DNA of 64,000 nucleotides from Simplicispira lacusdiani. GTDB taxonomy: Bacteria > Pseudomonadota > Gammaproteobacteria > Burkholderiales > Burkholderiaceae_C. The notes beneath the pieces were generated by a model that worked only from the letters and a program-made list of their open reading frames with translations, was not told the origin of the DNA and made no database searches. This document shows, one piece after another, positions 17,674-27,448 of the stretch. The stretch lies in the NCBI RefSeq assembly GCF_003604195.1, contig NZ_QXGR01000006.1, forward strand, positions 124,001-188,000. Direction: 5' to 3'. A program made the position numbers and the translations under genes. Position 1 is the first letter of the stretch; each line of letters begins with the position of its first letter.

Positions 17674-19062
17674 GTGCAACTCTCGCCCGCCATCTTCAAA
17701 GCGTATGACATCCGGGGCATCGTGCCCACCACCCTGAATGAGCATGTGGCGCGCTGCCTGGGCCGCGCGTTCGGCACGGCGGCCCGCATCGAGGGCCAGT
17801 CCGTCGTGGCCGTGGGGCGCGATGGCCGCCTGTCCGGTCCCGAGCTGTCGTATGCGCTGATGCTCGGCCTGGCCGAAAGCGGCCTGGAAGTGATCGACAT
17901 CGGTCAGTGCACCACGCCCATGCTCTACTTCGCCGCCAGCACGCTGTGCGCCAGCGGCATCCAGGTCACGGGCAGCCACAACCCCAAGGACTACAACGGT
18001 TTCAAGATGGTGCTGAACGGCCGCGCCATCCATGGCGAGGAAATCCAGGCGCTGCGCCGCTGCATCGAGGAGCAAAGCTGGACGCTGGCCCAGGGCGGCT
18101 TCATCCGCCAGGCCGACGTGCTGCCGGCCTACCGCGAGCGCATCGTGGGCGACATCCGGCTCGCGCGCCCGATGAAGATCGTGGTGGACAGCGGCAACGG
18201 CATCGCCGGAGCCTCGGCGCCGGACATCTTCCGCGCCATCGGCTGCGAGGTGACCGAGCTGTTCTCCGAGGTCGACGGCGACTTCCCCAACCACCACCCC
18301 GACCCGAGCAAGCCCGAGAACCTGCGCGACCTGATCGCAGCCCTGCAGGCGGGCGACGCCGAGCTGGGCCTGGCCTTCGACGGCGACGGCGACCGCCTGG
18401 GCATCGTCACCAAGGACGGCCAGAACATCTTCCCCGACCGCCAGATGATGCTGTTCGCCCAGGACGTGCTCTCGCGCGTGCCCGGCGGCGCCATCCTGTT
18501 CGACGTGAAATGCACCCAGCGCCTGGCGCCCGCCATTGCACAGGCGGGCGGCCAGCCGCTGATGTACAAGACCGGCCACTCGCTCATCAAGGCCCGCATG
18601 AAAGAGGTCGATTCGCCCCTGGGCGGCGAGATGAGCGGCCACATCTTCTTCAAGGAGCGCTGGTTCGGCTTCGACGACGGCACTTACGCCGGCTGCCGCC
18701 TGCTCGAAATCCTGAGCCGCCATGCCGACCCCAGCGCCGTGCTCAACGGCCTGCCCACCAGCCACAGCACGCCCGAGCTGAACGTGGCCTGCGCCGAGGG
18801 CGAGCCGCACCGCCTCACCGCCGAGCTGCAGGCCCTGGCGCCCGAAACCTTTGCGGCGCCCGCGCAGATCAACACCATCGACGGCCTGCGCGTGGATTGG
18901 CCGGACGGCTTCGGCCTGATCCGCGCCAGCAACACCACGCCCGTGCTGGTGCTGCGCTTCGAGGGCCACACGCCCGAGGCCCTGCACCGCATCGAGGCGG
19001 CGATGCTGGCGCTGCTCAAGCGCGTCAAGCCCGATGCCCAGGTGGGCGCGGCCGCGCACTGA
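17674..19062 (+). CDS. Phosphomannomutase/phosphoglucomutase (AlgC-like)
   Basis: A 462-residue alpha-D-phosphohexomutase interconverting hexose 1- and 6-phosphates for sugar nucleotides, exopolysaccharide and LPS core. Visible motifs are KAYDIRGIVP at the N-terminus, the phosphoserine loop VTGSHNPKDYNGFK near residue 97, metal loop AFDGDGDRLG near 233 and sugar loop GGEMSGH near 317. C-terminal phosphate loop RASNTTPVLVLRFEG is near 415. The GTG at 17674 begins just before the conserved fold; a GTG at 17659 is an alternative. The next gene encodes Kdo transferase, consistent with envelope polysaccharide biosynthesis. Confidence 0.93.
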   Translation: MQLSPAIFKAYDIRGIVPTTLNEHVARCLGRAFGTAARIEGQSVVAVGRDGRLSGPELSYALMLGLAESGLEVIDIGQCTTPMLYFAASTLCASGIQVTGSHNPKDYNGFKMVLNGRAIHGEEIQALRRCIEEQSWTLAQGGFIRQADVLPAYRERIVGDIRLARPMKIVVDSGNGIAGASAPDIFRAIGCEVTELFSEVDGDFPNHHPDPSKPENLRDLIAALQAGDAELGLAFDGDGDRLGIVTKDGQNIFPDRQMMLFAQDVLSRVPGGAILFDVKCTQRLAPAIAQAGGQPLMYKTGHSLIKARMKEVDSPLGGEMSGHIFFKERWFGFDDGTYAGCRLLEILSRHADPSAVLNGLPTSHSTPELNVACAEGEPHRLTAELQALAPETFAAPAQINTIDGLRVDWPDGFGLIRASNTTPVLVLRFEGHTPEALHRIEAAMLALLKRVKPDAQVGAAAH

Positions 19063-19128
19063 GATGGAAGGCCTGGGCCACGGGTGGCGTGAAGCGCTGC
19101 GATCAATGAACCTTCGGTCAGCAATACC

Positions 19129-20496
19129 ATGGCAACTCTCGCGCTTCGGCTCTACTCGGCGCTGACCTGGTCGGTCCAGCCCCTGCTGCGCCGCAAGCTC
19201 GCGCGCCGCGCGCGCGCCGAGCCGGGCTACGGCAAGGCCGTGGGCGAGCGCTTCGGCCGCTACCCCCGGCCCATCGAGAGCCTGCTGATGCAGAACAGCA
19301 CCGACCTGCTGCGCAGCTTTGTCTGGGTCCATGCCGTCTCGCTGGGCGAGACGCGCGCCGCCGCCATCCTGCTGCAGGAGCTGCGCGAGCAGATTCCGGG
19401 CATGCGCCTGCTGCTCACGCACGGCACGGCCACGGGGCGCAAGGAGGGCGAAAAGCTGCTGCAGCCCGGCGACGTGCAGGTCTGGCAGCCCTGGGACACG
19501 CCGGGCGCCGTGGCGCGCTTTCTGGCGCGCTTCCGCCCAGCCATCGGCATCCTGATGGAGACCGAGGTCTGGCCCAACCTGGTCGAGGGCTGCCGCCAGC
19601 GCGGCATTCCGCTGGTGCTGGCGAACGCGCGCTTCAACGACAAATCCCTGCGCAAGGCCCGGCGCATGCACTGGCTGGCGCGCCCGGCCTACGGCGGCCT
19701 CACGGCCGCCTGGGCGCAGACCGAGGCCGACGCAGCGCGCCTGCGCGCCATCGGCGCGCCCGTGAAGGCGGTGCTGGGCAACCTGAAGTTCGACGTGGTG
19801 CCCGACGCGGCCCAGGTGGAACAAGGCCGCGCCTGGCGCGCCACGGGCACGCGCCCCGTCGTCCTGCTGGCCAGCAGCCGTGAGGGCGAGGAGGCGATGT
19901 GGCTCGACGCCTTGAAGCAAAAATGGCCTCCAGGCCAATCAGGACAGGCGCTATTAGCTATCAAAACAGAAGCAAATGCAGTGCCTGAAACGGCCTGTGC
20001 CGGTGTGCAGTGGCTGATCGTGCCGCGCCATCCGCAGCGCTTCGACGAGGTGCAGCAGCTCCTGCAGGGCGCGGGCCTGCGTGTGTCGCGCCGCAGCACC
20101 TGGGCGCTGCCGCCGCAGGATGTGGATGTGTGGCTGGGCGACAGCCTGGGCGAGATGGCCCTGTACTACGGCCTGGCCGATGTGGCGCTGCTGGGGGGCA
20201 GCTTCGCGCCGCTGGGCGGGCAGAACCTCATCGAGGCCGCCGCCTGCGGGTGCCCGGTGGTGCTGGGCCCGCACACCTTCAACTTCGCCGACGCGGCGGA
20301 AAAAGCCTGTGCCGCTGGCGCGGCCCAGCGCGTGGCCGGCCTGGCGCAGGGACTGGAGGCCGCCTGTGGCCTGGCACGCGACAGCGCGCGCCTGGGCCAG
20401 GCGCGCGATGCGGCCCTGCGGTTCGCGGCCGACCACCGGGGCGCGGCCCGCGCGACAGCGGCGGCCGTGGTGCGCCTGCTGTCATCCCGGCGTTAA
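19129..20496 (+). CDS. waaA: 3-deoxy-D-manno-octulosonic acid (Kdo) transferase
   Basis: A 455-residue GT30 glycosyltransferase that attaches Kdo to lipid A at the inner membrane. It starts with the usual membrane-associated helix (LALRLYSALTWSVQPLLRRKLARRAR). Motifs include WVHAVSLGETRAA near residue 66, LMETEVWPNLV near 142 and the C-terminal LGGSFAPLGGQNLIEAAACGCPVVLGPH near 352. The protein is longer than the usual 420-430. The extra piece around residues 263-282 (KWPPGQSGQALLAIKTEANA) is encoded by a copy of the dispersed repeat, so an in-frame insertion has apparently been tolerated. Confidence 0.94.
   Translation: MATLALRLYSALTWSVQPLLRRKLARRARAEPGYGKAVGERFGRYPRPIESLLMQNSTDLLRSFVWVHAVSLGETRAAAILLQELREQIPGMRLLLTHGTATGRKEGEKLLQPGDVQVWQPWDTPGAVARFLARFRPAIGILMETEVWPNLVEGCRQRGIPLVLANARFNDKSLRKARRMHWLARPAYGGLTAAWAQTEADAARLRAIGAPVKAVLGNLKFDVVPDAAQVEQGRAWRATGTRPVVLLASSREGEEAMWLDALKQKWPPGQSGQALLAIKTEANAVPETACAGVQWLIVPRHPQRFDEVQQLLQGAGLRVSRRSTWALPPQDVDVWLGDSLGEMALYYGLADVALLGGSFAPLGGQNLIEAAACGCPVVLGPHTFNFADAAEKACAAGAAQRVAGLAQGLEAACGLARDSARLGQARDAALRFAADHRGAARATAAAVVRLLSSRR
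19916..19972 (+). repeat. Dispersed hairpin repeat, copy 3, inside waaA
   Basis: The sequence begins AAAAATGGCCTCCAGGCC and ends CTATTAGCTATCAAAACAGA. It aligns over its whole length with the intergenic copy at 45530-45590. It is in frame and stop-free, and codes for a surface-like loop of the Kdo transferase. Confidence 0.75.
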
Positions 20497-20502
20497 GATT
20501 CA

Positions 20503-20562
20503 AAGCAGAAATGGCCTCCATGGCCTGATGGTATTGCGCGGCATGCTACGGTAATCAGAGCA
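20503..20562 (+). repeat. Dispersed hairpin repeat, copy 4
   Basis: AAATGGCCTCCATGGCCTGATGG and a degenerate right half ending GGTAATCAGAGCA lie between waaA and the PLP-enzyme gene. The left part matches the copy at 45535 almost exactly. Confidence 0.6.
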
Positions 20563-20607
20563 AAATGGGGCTTCCTCCGTGCCCTTGAACCAGCCAGGAT
20601 GCCCCCC

Positions 20608-21780
20608 ATGAGTCATTTGCGCACCCGTGCCGTCCACGCCGGACAGCACCCCGACGCCACCACGGGCGCCATCGCCACCCCCATCAGCCAGACCACGGCC
20701 TTCGGCTATGGCACCCTGGAGCATGGCGCCGCCATTTTCGCGGGGGAGGCGCCGGGCTACCGCTACAGCCGCTTCGCCAACCCCACGGTGGCGGCGCTGG
20801 AGGCCAAGATGGCCGACCTCGAAGGCGCCCCGGCGGCGGTAGCCTTCGCCAGCGGCACGGCGGCCACGTCGTCGGTGCTGCTCGGCCTGCTCCGGCCGGG
20901 GGATGAACTGGTGTTCCTGGGCCCGCTCTACGGTGGCACCGAAGGGCTGATGCGCTCGCTGGGTGAGCGCTGGGGCATCAAGGTCACCGATGCGACGGCC
21001 AGCGGCCTCGCGGCCGCCCTGACGCCGGCCACGCGCTTGGTATGGGTCGAAACGCTCACCAACCCCACCCTGCGCCTGCACGACCTGGCCGAGGTGGCCG
21101 CCCTGGCGCGCGCACGCGGTGTGCCCACCGTGGCGGACAACACCTTCTGCACGCCTTGCCTGGCAAGGCCGCTGGAACTGGGCATCGACCTCGTGCTGCA
21201 CTCCATGACCAAGTACCTTGGCGGCCATGGCGACGCCACGGGCGGCATCGTGGCGGGGTCCGAGGCGCTGGTGGGGGCCGTGCGCAAGACCGGGATGGGC
21301 CATGTGGGGGGCAACCTCGCGCCGCAGGAAGCCTTCTTGTTCCTGCGCGGCATCAAAACGCTGCCGCTGCGCATGGCGGCGCACTGCGAGGGCGCGTTGG
21401 CCGTGGCGCGCTTCCTGGCGGCGCACCCGGCCGTGCGGGCCGTGCACTACCCGGGGCTGGAGTGCCACCCGCAGCATGCGCTGGCGCAACGCCAGTTGCA
21501 GGAGGGGTTTGGCGGCATGGTGTCGTTCGAACTGGCGCGCTGCGAGCGCGCGGCGGCAGCGGCCGTGCTCGACCGGCTGCGGCTGTTCACGCAGGCCGTG
21601 TCCTTGGGCGACGCGGACAGCCTGGCCTGCCATCCGGCCAGCACCACGCACAGTTTCGTGTCGGCCCAGACCCGTGCGGCCGGCGGCGTGACCGAAGGGC
21701 TGATCCGCCTGAGCGTGGGCATCGAGCACCCGGACGACCTGGTGGCCGACCTGGAACAGGCGCTGCGCGCCGTGGCCTGA
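20608..21780 (+). CDS. Trans-sulfuration-type PLP enzyme (cystathionine gamma-synthase / methionine gamma-lyase / O-acylhomoserine sulfhydrylase family)
   Basis: A 390-residue Cys/Met-metabolism PLP enzyme. The PLP lysine lies in SMTKYLGGHGD near residue 198, with YRYSRFANPTVAALE near 52, FASGTAATSSVL near 83 and VWVETLTNPTLRLHD near 140. PLYGGTE replaces the TLYGCT of typical methionine gamma-lyases, so a synthase or sulfhydrylase activity is more likely than lyase. The ATG at 20608 follows CCAGGA at suitable spacing; an in-frame ATG 9 bp upstream is less well placed. Its stop faces the tolC stop with one base between. Confidence 0.88.
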   Translation: MSHLRTRAVHAGQHPDATTGAIATPISQTTAFGYGTLEHGAAIFAGEAPGYRYSRFANPTVAALEAKMADLEGAPAAVAFASGTAATSSVLLGLLRPGDELVFLGPLYGGTEGLMRSLGERWGIKVTDATASGLAAALTPATRLVWVETLTNPTLRLHDLAEVAALARARGVPTVADNTFCTPCLARPLELGIDLVLHSMTKYLGGHGDATGGIVAGSEALVGAVRKTGMGHVGGNLAPQEAFLFLRGIKTLPLRMAAHCEGALAVARFLAAHPAVRAVHYPGLECHPQHALAQRQLQEGFGGMVSFELARCERAAAAAVLDRLRLFTQAVSLGDADSLACHPASTTHSFVSAQTRAAGGVTEGLIRLSVGIEHPDDLVADLEQALRAVA

Positions 21781-21781
21781 A

Positions 21782-23107
21782 TTACTTCGCCAGCAGCGCG
21801 TTGATGGCGGTCACATCGTCCTGCGCGAGCGTGCCGGCCGCCTGGCGCAGCTTGAGCTGGCCCAGCAGCACGTTGTAGCGCGCCACGGCCAGGTCGCGCT
21901 TGGTCTGGTAGAGTTGGCTTTGCGCGTTGAGCACGTCGATGTTGATGCGCACGCCCACCTGGTAGCCCAGCTTGTTGGCGTCCAGCGCGCTCTGGCTCGA
22001 TTGCTCGGCCGCTTCCAGCGCCTTGACCTGGCCGATGCCCGACTGCACGCCGAAGAAGGCGCTGCGCGTGGCCTGGGCGACGTTGCGGCGCACGGTTTCA
22101 AGGTCGGCCTCGGCCTTTTGTTCCAGCGCCAGGGTTTCCTTCACGCGGTTCTGCACCGCGAAGCCGGCGAACAGGGGCATGTTCAGCGCCACGCCCACGG
22201 TGGCGTTGTTGGTGCGCGTGTTGAGGCCGGGGGCTGACACCGTGCCGTTGGGGTTGTGCTGGATGGCGTAGCTGGCCTGCAGGTCGATGGTCGGGCGGTG
22301 GCCGGTCTCGGCCTTGCGGGTTTCCAGGCGGGCCACGTCGAGCGCGAGCTGGGCCTGGCGCACGCCGGGCTGCTGCTCCTGCGAGGTCTGCACCCACGTG
22401 GCCACGCTGTCGGGCTGCACGCCGGGCAGTTGCAAGGGCTGAGCCAGCGGGCGCGGCTGGGCGCCCGTGGTGCCCACGAGCTGATCGAGCGCGAGCTTCT
22501 TCACGCGCAGGTCGTTCTCGGCGGCGATTTCCTGGGCGCTCACGAGGTCGAAGCGGGCCTGGGCCTCGCGCGAATCGGTCACCGTGGAGGTGCCCACCTC
22601 GAAGTTGCGCTTGGCGGCGGCCAGTTGCTCGGACACGGCGGCCTTCTGCGCCTGCACGAAGGTGAGGGTGTCCTGCGCGGCCAGCACGTCGAAATAGGCC
22701 TGGCTCACGCGCACCAGCAGGTCCTGCGTGGCGGCGTCGAGCTGCGCCTGGGCCACGTCGATGCCCAGCTTGCCCTGTTCATGGGTGATGCGGTTGGCCG
22801 GACGGTAGAGCGGCTGCGAGGCGCTCACGGCCACGCTGCGCGTCGTGCCGTTGAACTGGATGGGCGGGCGGCTGACCTCGGTGTCGGCGCGCGAAATGCC
22901 GGCGCTCAGGCCGACGCTGGGCAGCAGGCCGGCGCGGGCCTGGTCGGCGCGGCGCTCGGCGGCTTCGAGCTGGGCGCGGGCCGACTGCCAGGCGGAGTCG
23001 TAGCCACGGGCCGACTCGACCAGTTCGAGCAGGCTTTGCGCCTGCGCGGGCGCGGCAAGGGCGGCGCCCAGCGCCAGGGTCAGGGGGAGAAGCCGGAACA
23101 GCTGCAT
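21782..23107 (-). CDS. tolC: TolC-family outer-membrane efflux channel
   Basis: A 441-residue protein with a Sec signal peptide (MQLFRLLPLTLALGAALAAPAQA, cleavage near residue 23). Two TolC repeats follow, with heptad-rich helices and sequences such as GLLPSVGLSAGIS, QAYFDVLAAQDTL and GYQVGVRINIDVLNAQSQLY. It forms the outer-membrane duct for tripartite pumps or type I secretion. It is the last gene of a minus-strand run containing a TetR regulator, an adaptor and an RND permease, which would supply a complete pump. A longer upstream frame exists but the signal peptide fixes the start. Confidence 0.93.
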   Translation of the reverse strand: MQLFRLLPLTLALGAALAAPAQAQSLLELVESARGYDSAWQSARAQLEAAERRADQARAGLLPSVGLSAGISRADTEVSRPPIQFNGTTRSVAVSASQPLYRPANRITHEQGKLGIDVAQAQLDAATQDLLVRVSQAYFDVLAAQDTLTFVQAQKAAVSEQLAAAKRNFEVGTSTVTDSREAQARFDLVSAQEIAAENDLRVKKLALDQLVGTTGAQPRPLAQPLQLPGVQPDSVATWVQTSQEQQPGVRQAQLALDVARLETRKAETGHRPTIDLQASYAIQHNPNGTVSAPGLNTRTNNATVGVALNMPLFAGFAVQNRVKETLALEQKAEADLETVRRNVAQATRSAFFGVQSGIGQVKALEAAEQSSQSALDANKLGYQVGVRINIDVLNAQSQLYQTKRDLAVARYNVLLGQLKLRQAAGTLAQDDVTAINALLAK

Positions 23108-23166
23108 GGAAAGGGTCTTTCTGGAAAAGCCTGCGGGAATGGGGTGCGCTCGCGAAAAAGGACGGG

Positions 23167-23508
23167 TCAGTAGCGGGGGATACCGGGGTCGTGGTCTTGC
23201 GCCCAGGCATCGATGCCGCCAGTGATGTTGGCCACGTGTTCGTGGCCATGCTGTTCGAGGTAGGCCGCCACCCGCAGGCTGCGCACGCCGTGGTGGCACA
23301 GGCAGGCGGTGGGGCGCTCGGGGTCCAGTTCGTTCAGGCGCGCGGGCAGGCTTCCCATGGGAATGGCGAGCAGCTCGAAGCCTTGCGCGGCCACGGCGGC
23401 CTGCTGCAGCTCCCAGGGTTCGCGCACGTCCAGCACCAGCGGCCGCGCGCCGGGCGCCACCTGGGCGAACCAGGCGGCGAGTTCGGCGGGTCGGACGTGG
23501 TCGGTCAT
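23167..23508 (-). CDS. Rhodanese-like sulfurtransferase, single domain
   Basis: A 113-residue single-domain rhodanese of GlpE type. The active-site loop is CHHGVRS near residue 72, where the cysteine forms the persulfide. The preceding LVLDVREPWE near 25 is the conserved CH2A-like strand. Its job in the cell is unclear; it may handle reactive sulfur. It lies 26 bp after pcm and 59 bp before tolC on the same strand. I recall a pcm-rhodanese-tolC-waaA neighbourhood from other Burkholderiales. Confidence 0.9.
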   Translation of the reverse strand: MTDHVRPAELAAWFAQVAPGARPLVLDVREPWELQQAAVAAQGFELLAIPMGSLPARLNELDPERPTACLCHHGVRSLRVAAYLEQHGHEHVANITGGIDAWAQDHDPGIPRY

Positions 23509-23534
23509 GCGCTGCTCTCCGTTCCCGGCCCGCG

Positions 23535-24221
23535 TCAGAACTTGAAGCCCGAGGGCTCGCCGAAGCCGGAGAGGCGCGGCGCGTTCACGTCCCAGGGGAA
23601 GGTGGCGTCGAAGCGGTCGCCCGTCTTGCGCACCACGGTGACGCGCATCTGGGGTTCCTGGCCGACGATGGCCACCAGGCGGCCGCCGTCGTTGAGCTGG
23701 GCCAGCAGGTGGGCGGGCACCTCGGCCACCGAGCCGCTCAGCACGATGGCGTCGAACGGGCCGTCGGGGATGCCGGCCTGGGCGCCATCGGCCTGGTGCA
23801 CGGTGACGTTGGTGATGCCGGCGCGCTCCAGGTTGGCGCGGGCCATCTGGGCGAGCGCGGGGCTGATTTCGAGCGAGACCACCTGGCCGGCGTTGTAGGC
23901 CAGCAGGGCGGCCATGTAGCCCGAGCCGGTGCCGATTTCGAGCACGCGCTCGTGCTTCTGGGCGTTCACTTCCTGCAGCAGGCGGGCCTCGACCAGGGGC
24001 TTGAGCATGCACTGGCCGCCGCCCAGGGGGATTTCCATGTCCACGAAGGCCAGATTGCGGTAGGCCGCGGGAACGAAGTCCTCGCGGTGCACCTGTTCCA
24101 GCGTTTCCAGCACGGCGTCGCTGGCCACGTTCCAGGTCCGGATCTGCTGCTGGATCAGGTTGTAGCGTGCGTGGACGATTGGATCGCTGGTGTCGGCGGT
24201 CGTGTTCAGGGGCATGTTCAT
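23535..24221 (-). CDS. pcm: Protein-L-isoaspartate O-methyltransferase family protein
   Basis: A 228-residue SAM-dependent methyltransferase repairing isoaspartyl residues. Visible are QQQIRTWNV near residue 24, DFVPAAYRNLAFVDMEIPLGGGQCMLKP near 48-76 and SAM motif I VLEIGTGSGYMAALLA near 95. The canonical PCMT motif reads IPLGGGQ where E. coli has a substrate-binding serine/threonine region, so it may be a divergent paralogue. The start with CGGAG 8 bp upstream is well supported. It follows the RND gene by 47 bp. Confidence 0.88.
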   Translation of the reverse strand: MNMPLNTTADTSDPIVHARYNLIQQQIRTWNVASDAVLETLEQVHREDFVPAAYRNLAFVDMEIPLGGGQCMLKPLVEARLLQEVNAQKHERVLEIGTGSGYMAALLAYNAGQVVSLEISPALAQMARANLERAGITNVTVHQADGAQAGIPDGPFDAIVLSGSVAEVPAHLLAQLNDGGRLVAIVGQEPQMRVTVVRKTGDRFDATFPWDVNAPRLSGFGEPSGFKF

Positions 24222-24268
24222 GGAAAAACTCCGGGATTGGTGGGGCTGGTCAAGACAAACCCTTGATT

Positions 24269-27200
24269 TTAGGCCGCCTTGCGGCCCAGAACGCGCCGCG
24301 CCCATTGCGCCAGATCGTCCATGTAGCAATAAACCACCGGCACCACCACCAGGGTCAGCAGCGAGGAGGTGATGACGCCGCCGATCACCGCCTGGCCCAT
24401 GGGGGCGCGCTGCTCCGAGCCCTCGCTCATGGCGAAGGCCAGCGGCACCATGCCGAAGATCATGGCCAGCGTGGTCATGAGGATGGGGCGCAGCCGCACG
24501 CGCGCGGCCATCAGCAGGGCATCGTGGCGCGACATGCCGGCCACGGGCTGGCCGTCCTCGCCGGTGTGGTCGTCGCGCGCGCGGATGGCGAAATCCACCA
24601 GCAGGATGGCGTTCTTGGTCACCAGGCCCATGAGCATGATGACCCCGATGATGGAGAACATCGACAGCGACGAGCCGAACATCAGCAGCGCCAGCACCAC
24701 GCCGATGAGCGTGAGCGGCAGCGCCGTCATCAGCGCCAGCGGCTGCAGGAAGCTCTTGAACTGGCTGGCCAGGATCATGTAGATGAACACCACGGCCAGC
24801 AGCAGCGCCGAGATGGCGTAGCCGAACGATTCCTGCATGTTCTTGGTCGAGCCGCCGAACTGGTAGCGGTAGCCCGGCGGGAAGGCCATGCCGTCGAGCA
24901 CCTTGCGGATGTCGCCCGACACCTCGCCCGCCGAGCGGTGGTGCACGTTGGCGTTCACGGCCACCTCGCGCGTGAGGTCGCGCCGGTTGATCTGGTTGGG
25001 GCCGGTGGTTTCGCGCACGCTGGCCACCTGGTTCAGGCGCACGATGCGGCCCGCGCCGTCGGCGCCCGCGAGGGCGAAGGGCAGGCGCTCCAGGTCCTGC
25101 GGCGCGTTGCGCGCGTCGGGGGCGAGGCGCACGTTCACATCGTAGGTCTGGTCATCGGGGGCGCGCCAGTTGCCCACGGTCTGGCCGGCGATCAGCGTGC
25201 GCAGCGAGTTGGCCATTTGCGCCACCGACAGGCCGAGGTCGGAGGCGGCGTCGCGGCGCACATCGACGGCGATCACCGGCTTGTCGGGCTTGACGCTGGA
25301 GTCGAGGTCCACCAGCCCCGGGATGTCGCGGATCTTTTCATTCACCGCGCGCGCCAGGCGCGCCAGTTCCTGTAGGTCGGGGCCCTGCAGCGAGAACTCG
25401 ATCTGCTTCTGCCCGCCCACCGGGTCGAGCAGGCCCACGTGCGTGACCGTGATGCCCGGAATCTGGCGCAGCCGCTCGCGCAGCACGCCCGACATGTCGT
25501 CCACGCTGCGGCTGCGCTGCTTGCGGTCCACCAGGCGCACGTAGACGCTGGCGTAGATCTTGCCCTGGGTGCTGCCGGTGTTGATGGTCGAGAGCGTGTA
25601 GCGCACCTCGGGCATGGAGCGCACCACGGCCTCCACCTGCCTGGCCTTGGCCTCGGTGGCTTCGATCGACGAGCCCACGGGCACGTAGAAGTTGATGGAG
25701 GTTTCCGAGAAATCCGCCTTGGGCACGAACTCGGTGCCCAAGAGCGGCACCATGACCACGCTGAGCACGAAGATGCCCAGCGCCAGCGCCAGGGTCTTGA
25801 GTTTGTGCACCAGCGCCCACCCGAGTACCTTCTGATAGCCCTCGGCCAGCGCGTCGGTGGCGTGGTCGAACCAGCCGGTCACGCGGCCGATGGTGCGGTC
25901 GTACAGGGTGACGGGGCGCACATGCTCGCCGTGGGGATGGATGCTCGGGTCGTGCCACACGGACGACAGCATGGGGTCGAGCGTGAAGCTCACGAACATC
26001 GAGATCAGCACCGCCGCGACGATGGTGATGCCGAACTCGTGGAAGAACTTGCCGATGATGCCGCCCATGAAGCCAATGGGCAGGAACACCGCCACGATGG
26101 ACAGCGTGGTCGCCAGCACGGCCAGCCCGATCTCCTGCGTGCCGTCCATGGCGGCGGCATAGGCCCCCTTGCCCATCTGCACGTGGCGCACGATGTTCTC
26201 GCGCACCACGATGGCGTCGTCGATCAGCAGGCCCACGCACAGCGAAAGCGCCATCAGCGTGATCATGTTGATGGTGAAGCCGAACATGTTCATGAACAGA
26301 AAGGTGCCGATGAGCGCGATCGGCAGCGTCAGGCCCGTGATGACGGTCGAGCGCCACGAGTTCAGGAACAGGAAGACGATGAGCACGGTGAGCAGCGCGC
26401 CCTCGACCAGCGTCTGGCGCACGTTGTCCACGGCCACGCGGATGGGGCGCGAGCTGTCGCCGATGGTCTCCAGGCGCACGCCCGGGGGCAGCTCCTTGCG
26501 CAGCGCCTGCACGGCCTGGTTCAGGCCGTCCACCACCTCGATGGTGTTCTCGCCCTGGGCCTTCTGCACCGACAGCAGCAGCGTGCGCTGGCCGTTGTAG
26601 AGCGCCAGGCTTTCCACCTCCTGCGGGCCGTCCTGCACGCGGGCGAGCTGCTCCACCCGCACCGGGGCGCCGTTCTTGCGCGCCACGATGATGCGGCCGA
26701 AGTCCTCGGGCCGCTCCATGCGCGCGTCGATCTGCACCACGCGGTCCTGCGCCAGCGAGCGCACGGCGCCTAGCGGCAGGTCCTGGTTTTCGCTTCGCAC
26801 GGCCTGCGCCACCTGCTCGGGCGTGACGCCGAAGGCTTCGAGCGCCTGCGGGTCGAGGTAGATGTTGACCTCGCGCCGCGTGGCACCCACCAGCGTCACG
26901 GCGCCCACGCCGCGCACGTTCTCCAGGCGTTTCTTGAGCGTCTGGTCGGCCCAGGTGGTCAGCTCCACGGCGCTGGGGCGGTGGGCCTCGTCGCCCTCAG
27001 GCAGCACGGCCAGCGACCACACGGGGCGGCTCGCCGGGTCGAAGCGCAGCACGCGCGGCTCCTTCACCTCGGTGCGCAGGTTGGGGCGCACGGTGGCCAC
27101 CTTCTCGCGCACATCCTCGGCGGCCTTGCGCCCGTCGATGTGGAGCTGGAACTCGATGATGACGACCGCCGAGCCCTCGAAACTGCGCGAGGTGAGGGCG

Positions 27201-27433
27201 TTGATGCCGGCGATGGAGTTGACGCCTTCCTCGATCTTCTTCGTGACCTCGCTCTCCACGATCTCGGGCGAGGCGCCGGGGTAGTCGGCCGTGACCACCA
27301 CCACCGGAAAGTCGATCTCGGGGAACTGGTCCACCTTCAGGCGCTGGTACGAAAAAATGCCCAGCACCACGAAGGCCAGCATGACCATGGTGGCAAACAC
27401 CGGATTCTTCAGACTGACCTTGGTAAACCACAT
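24269..27433 (-). CDS. RND efflux permease, HAE1 family (AcrB/MexB-like)
   Basis: A 1054-residue inner-membrane proton-driven exporter with 12 transmembrane helices and two large periplasmic loops. It begins [21 protein letters not shown] with the PVFATMV TM1 signature. The proton-relay residues are intact: Asp-Asp in [14 protein letters not shown] near residue 407 and Lys in [13 protein letters not shown] in TM10. The porter loop starts [19 protein letters not shown]. It is 15 bp downstream of its adaptor gene. The substrate is not predictable; drugs, solvents or aromatic acids are possible. Confidence 0.95.
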   Translation of the reverse strand: MWFTKVSLKNPVFATMVMLAFVVLGIFSYQRLKVDQFPEIDFPVVVVTADYPGASPEIVESEVTKKIEEGVNSIAGINALTSRSFEGSAVVIIEFQLHIDGRKAAEDVREKVATVRPNLRTEVKEPRVLRFDPASRPVWSLAVLPEGDEAHRPSAVELTTWADQTLKKRLENVRGVGAVTLVGATRREVNIYLDPQALEAFGVTPEQVAQAVRSENQDLPLGAVRSLAQDRVVQIDARMERPEDFGRIIVARKNGAPVRVEQLARVQDGPQEVESLALYNGQRTLLLSVQKAQGENTIEVVDGLNQAVQALRKELPPGVRLETIGDSSRPIRVAVDNVRQTLVEGALLTVLIVFLFLNSWRSTVITGLTLPIALIGTFLFMNMFGFTINMITLMALSLCVGLLIDDAIVVRENIVRHVQMGKGAYAAAMDGTQEIGLAVLATTLSIVAVFLPIGFMGGIIGKFFHEFGITIVAAVLISMFVSFTLDPMLSSVWHDPSIHPHGEHVRPVTLYDRTIGRVTGWFDHATDALAEGYQKVLGWALVHKLKTLALALGIFVLSVVMVPLLGTEFVPKADFSETSINFYVPVGSSIEATEAKARQVEAVVRSMPEVRYTLSTINTGSTQGKIYASVYVRLVDRKQRSRSVDDMSGVLRERLRQIPGITVTHVGLLDPVGGQKQIEFSLQGPDLQELARLARAVNEKIRDIPGLVDLDSSVKPDKPVIAVDVRRDAASDLGLSVAQMANSLRTLIAGQTVGNWRAPDDQTYDVNVRLAPDARNAPQDLERLPFALAGADGAGRIVRLNQVASVRETTGPNQINRRDLTREVAVNANVHHRSAGEVSGDIRKVLDGMAFPPGYRYQFGGSTKNMQESFGYAISALLLAVVFIYMILASQFKSFLQPLALMTALPLTLIGVVLALLMFGSSLSMFSIIGVIMLMGLVTKNAILLVDFAIRARDDHTGEDGQPVAGMSRHDALLMAARVRLRPILMTTLAMIFGMVPLAFAMSEGSEQRAPMGQAVIGGVITSSLLTLVVVPVVYCYMDDLAQWARRVLGRKAA

Positions 27434-27448
27434 GGCGTGTCCCTGCGG

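Noticed and set aside
16042..19062. Very long plus-strand open frame of about 1000 codons across the alkylation-repair gene and phosphomutase
   Set aside because: Only the part from 17674 is the real phosphomutase gene. The upstream part is antisense to the Ada-AlkA gene and has a repetitive Gly/His/Arg composition typical of GC-rich shadow frames.
17599..19938. Minus-strand upstream extension of the ada-alkA frame, giving about 1300 codons
   Set aside because: The extension is antisense to the phosphomutase and waaA genes and shows His/Ala/Gly-rich low-complexity residues. The Ada domain begins shortly after 17598.
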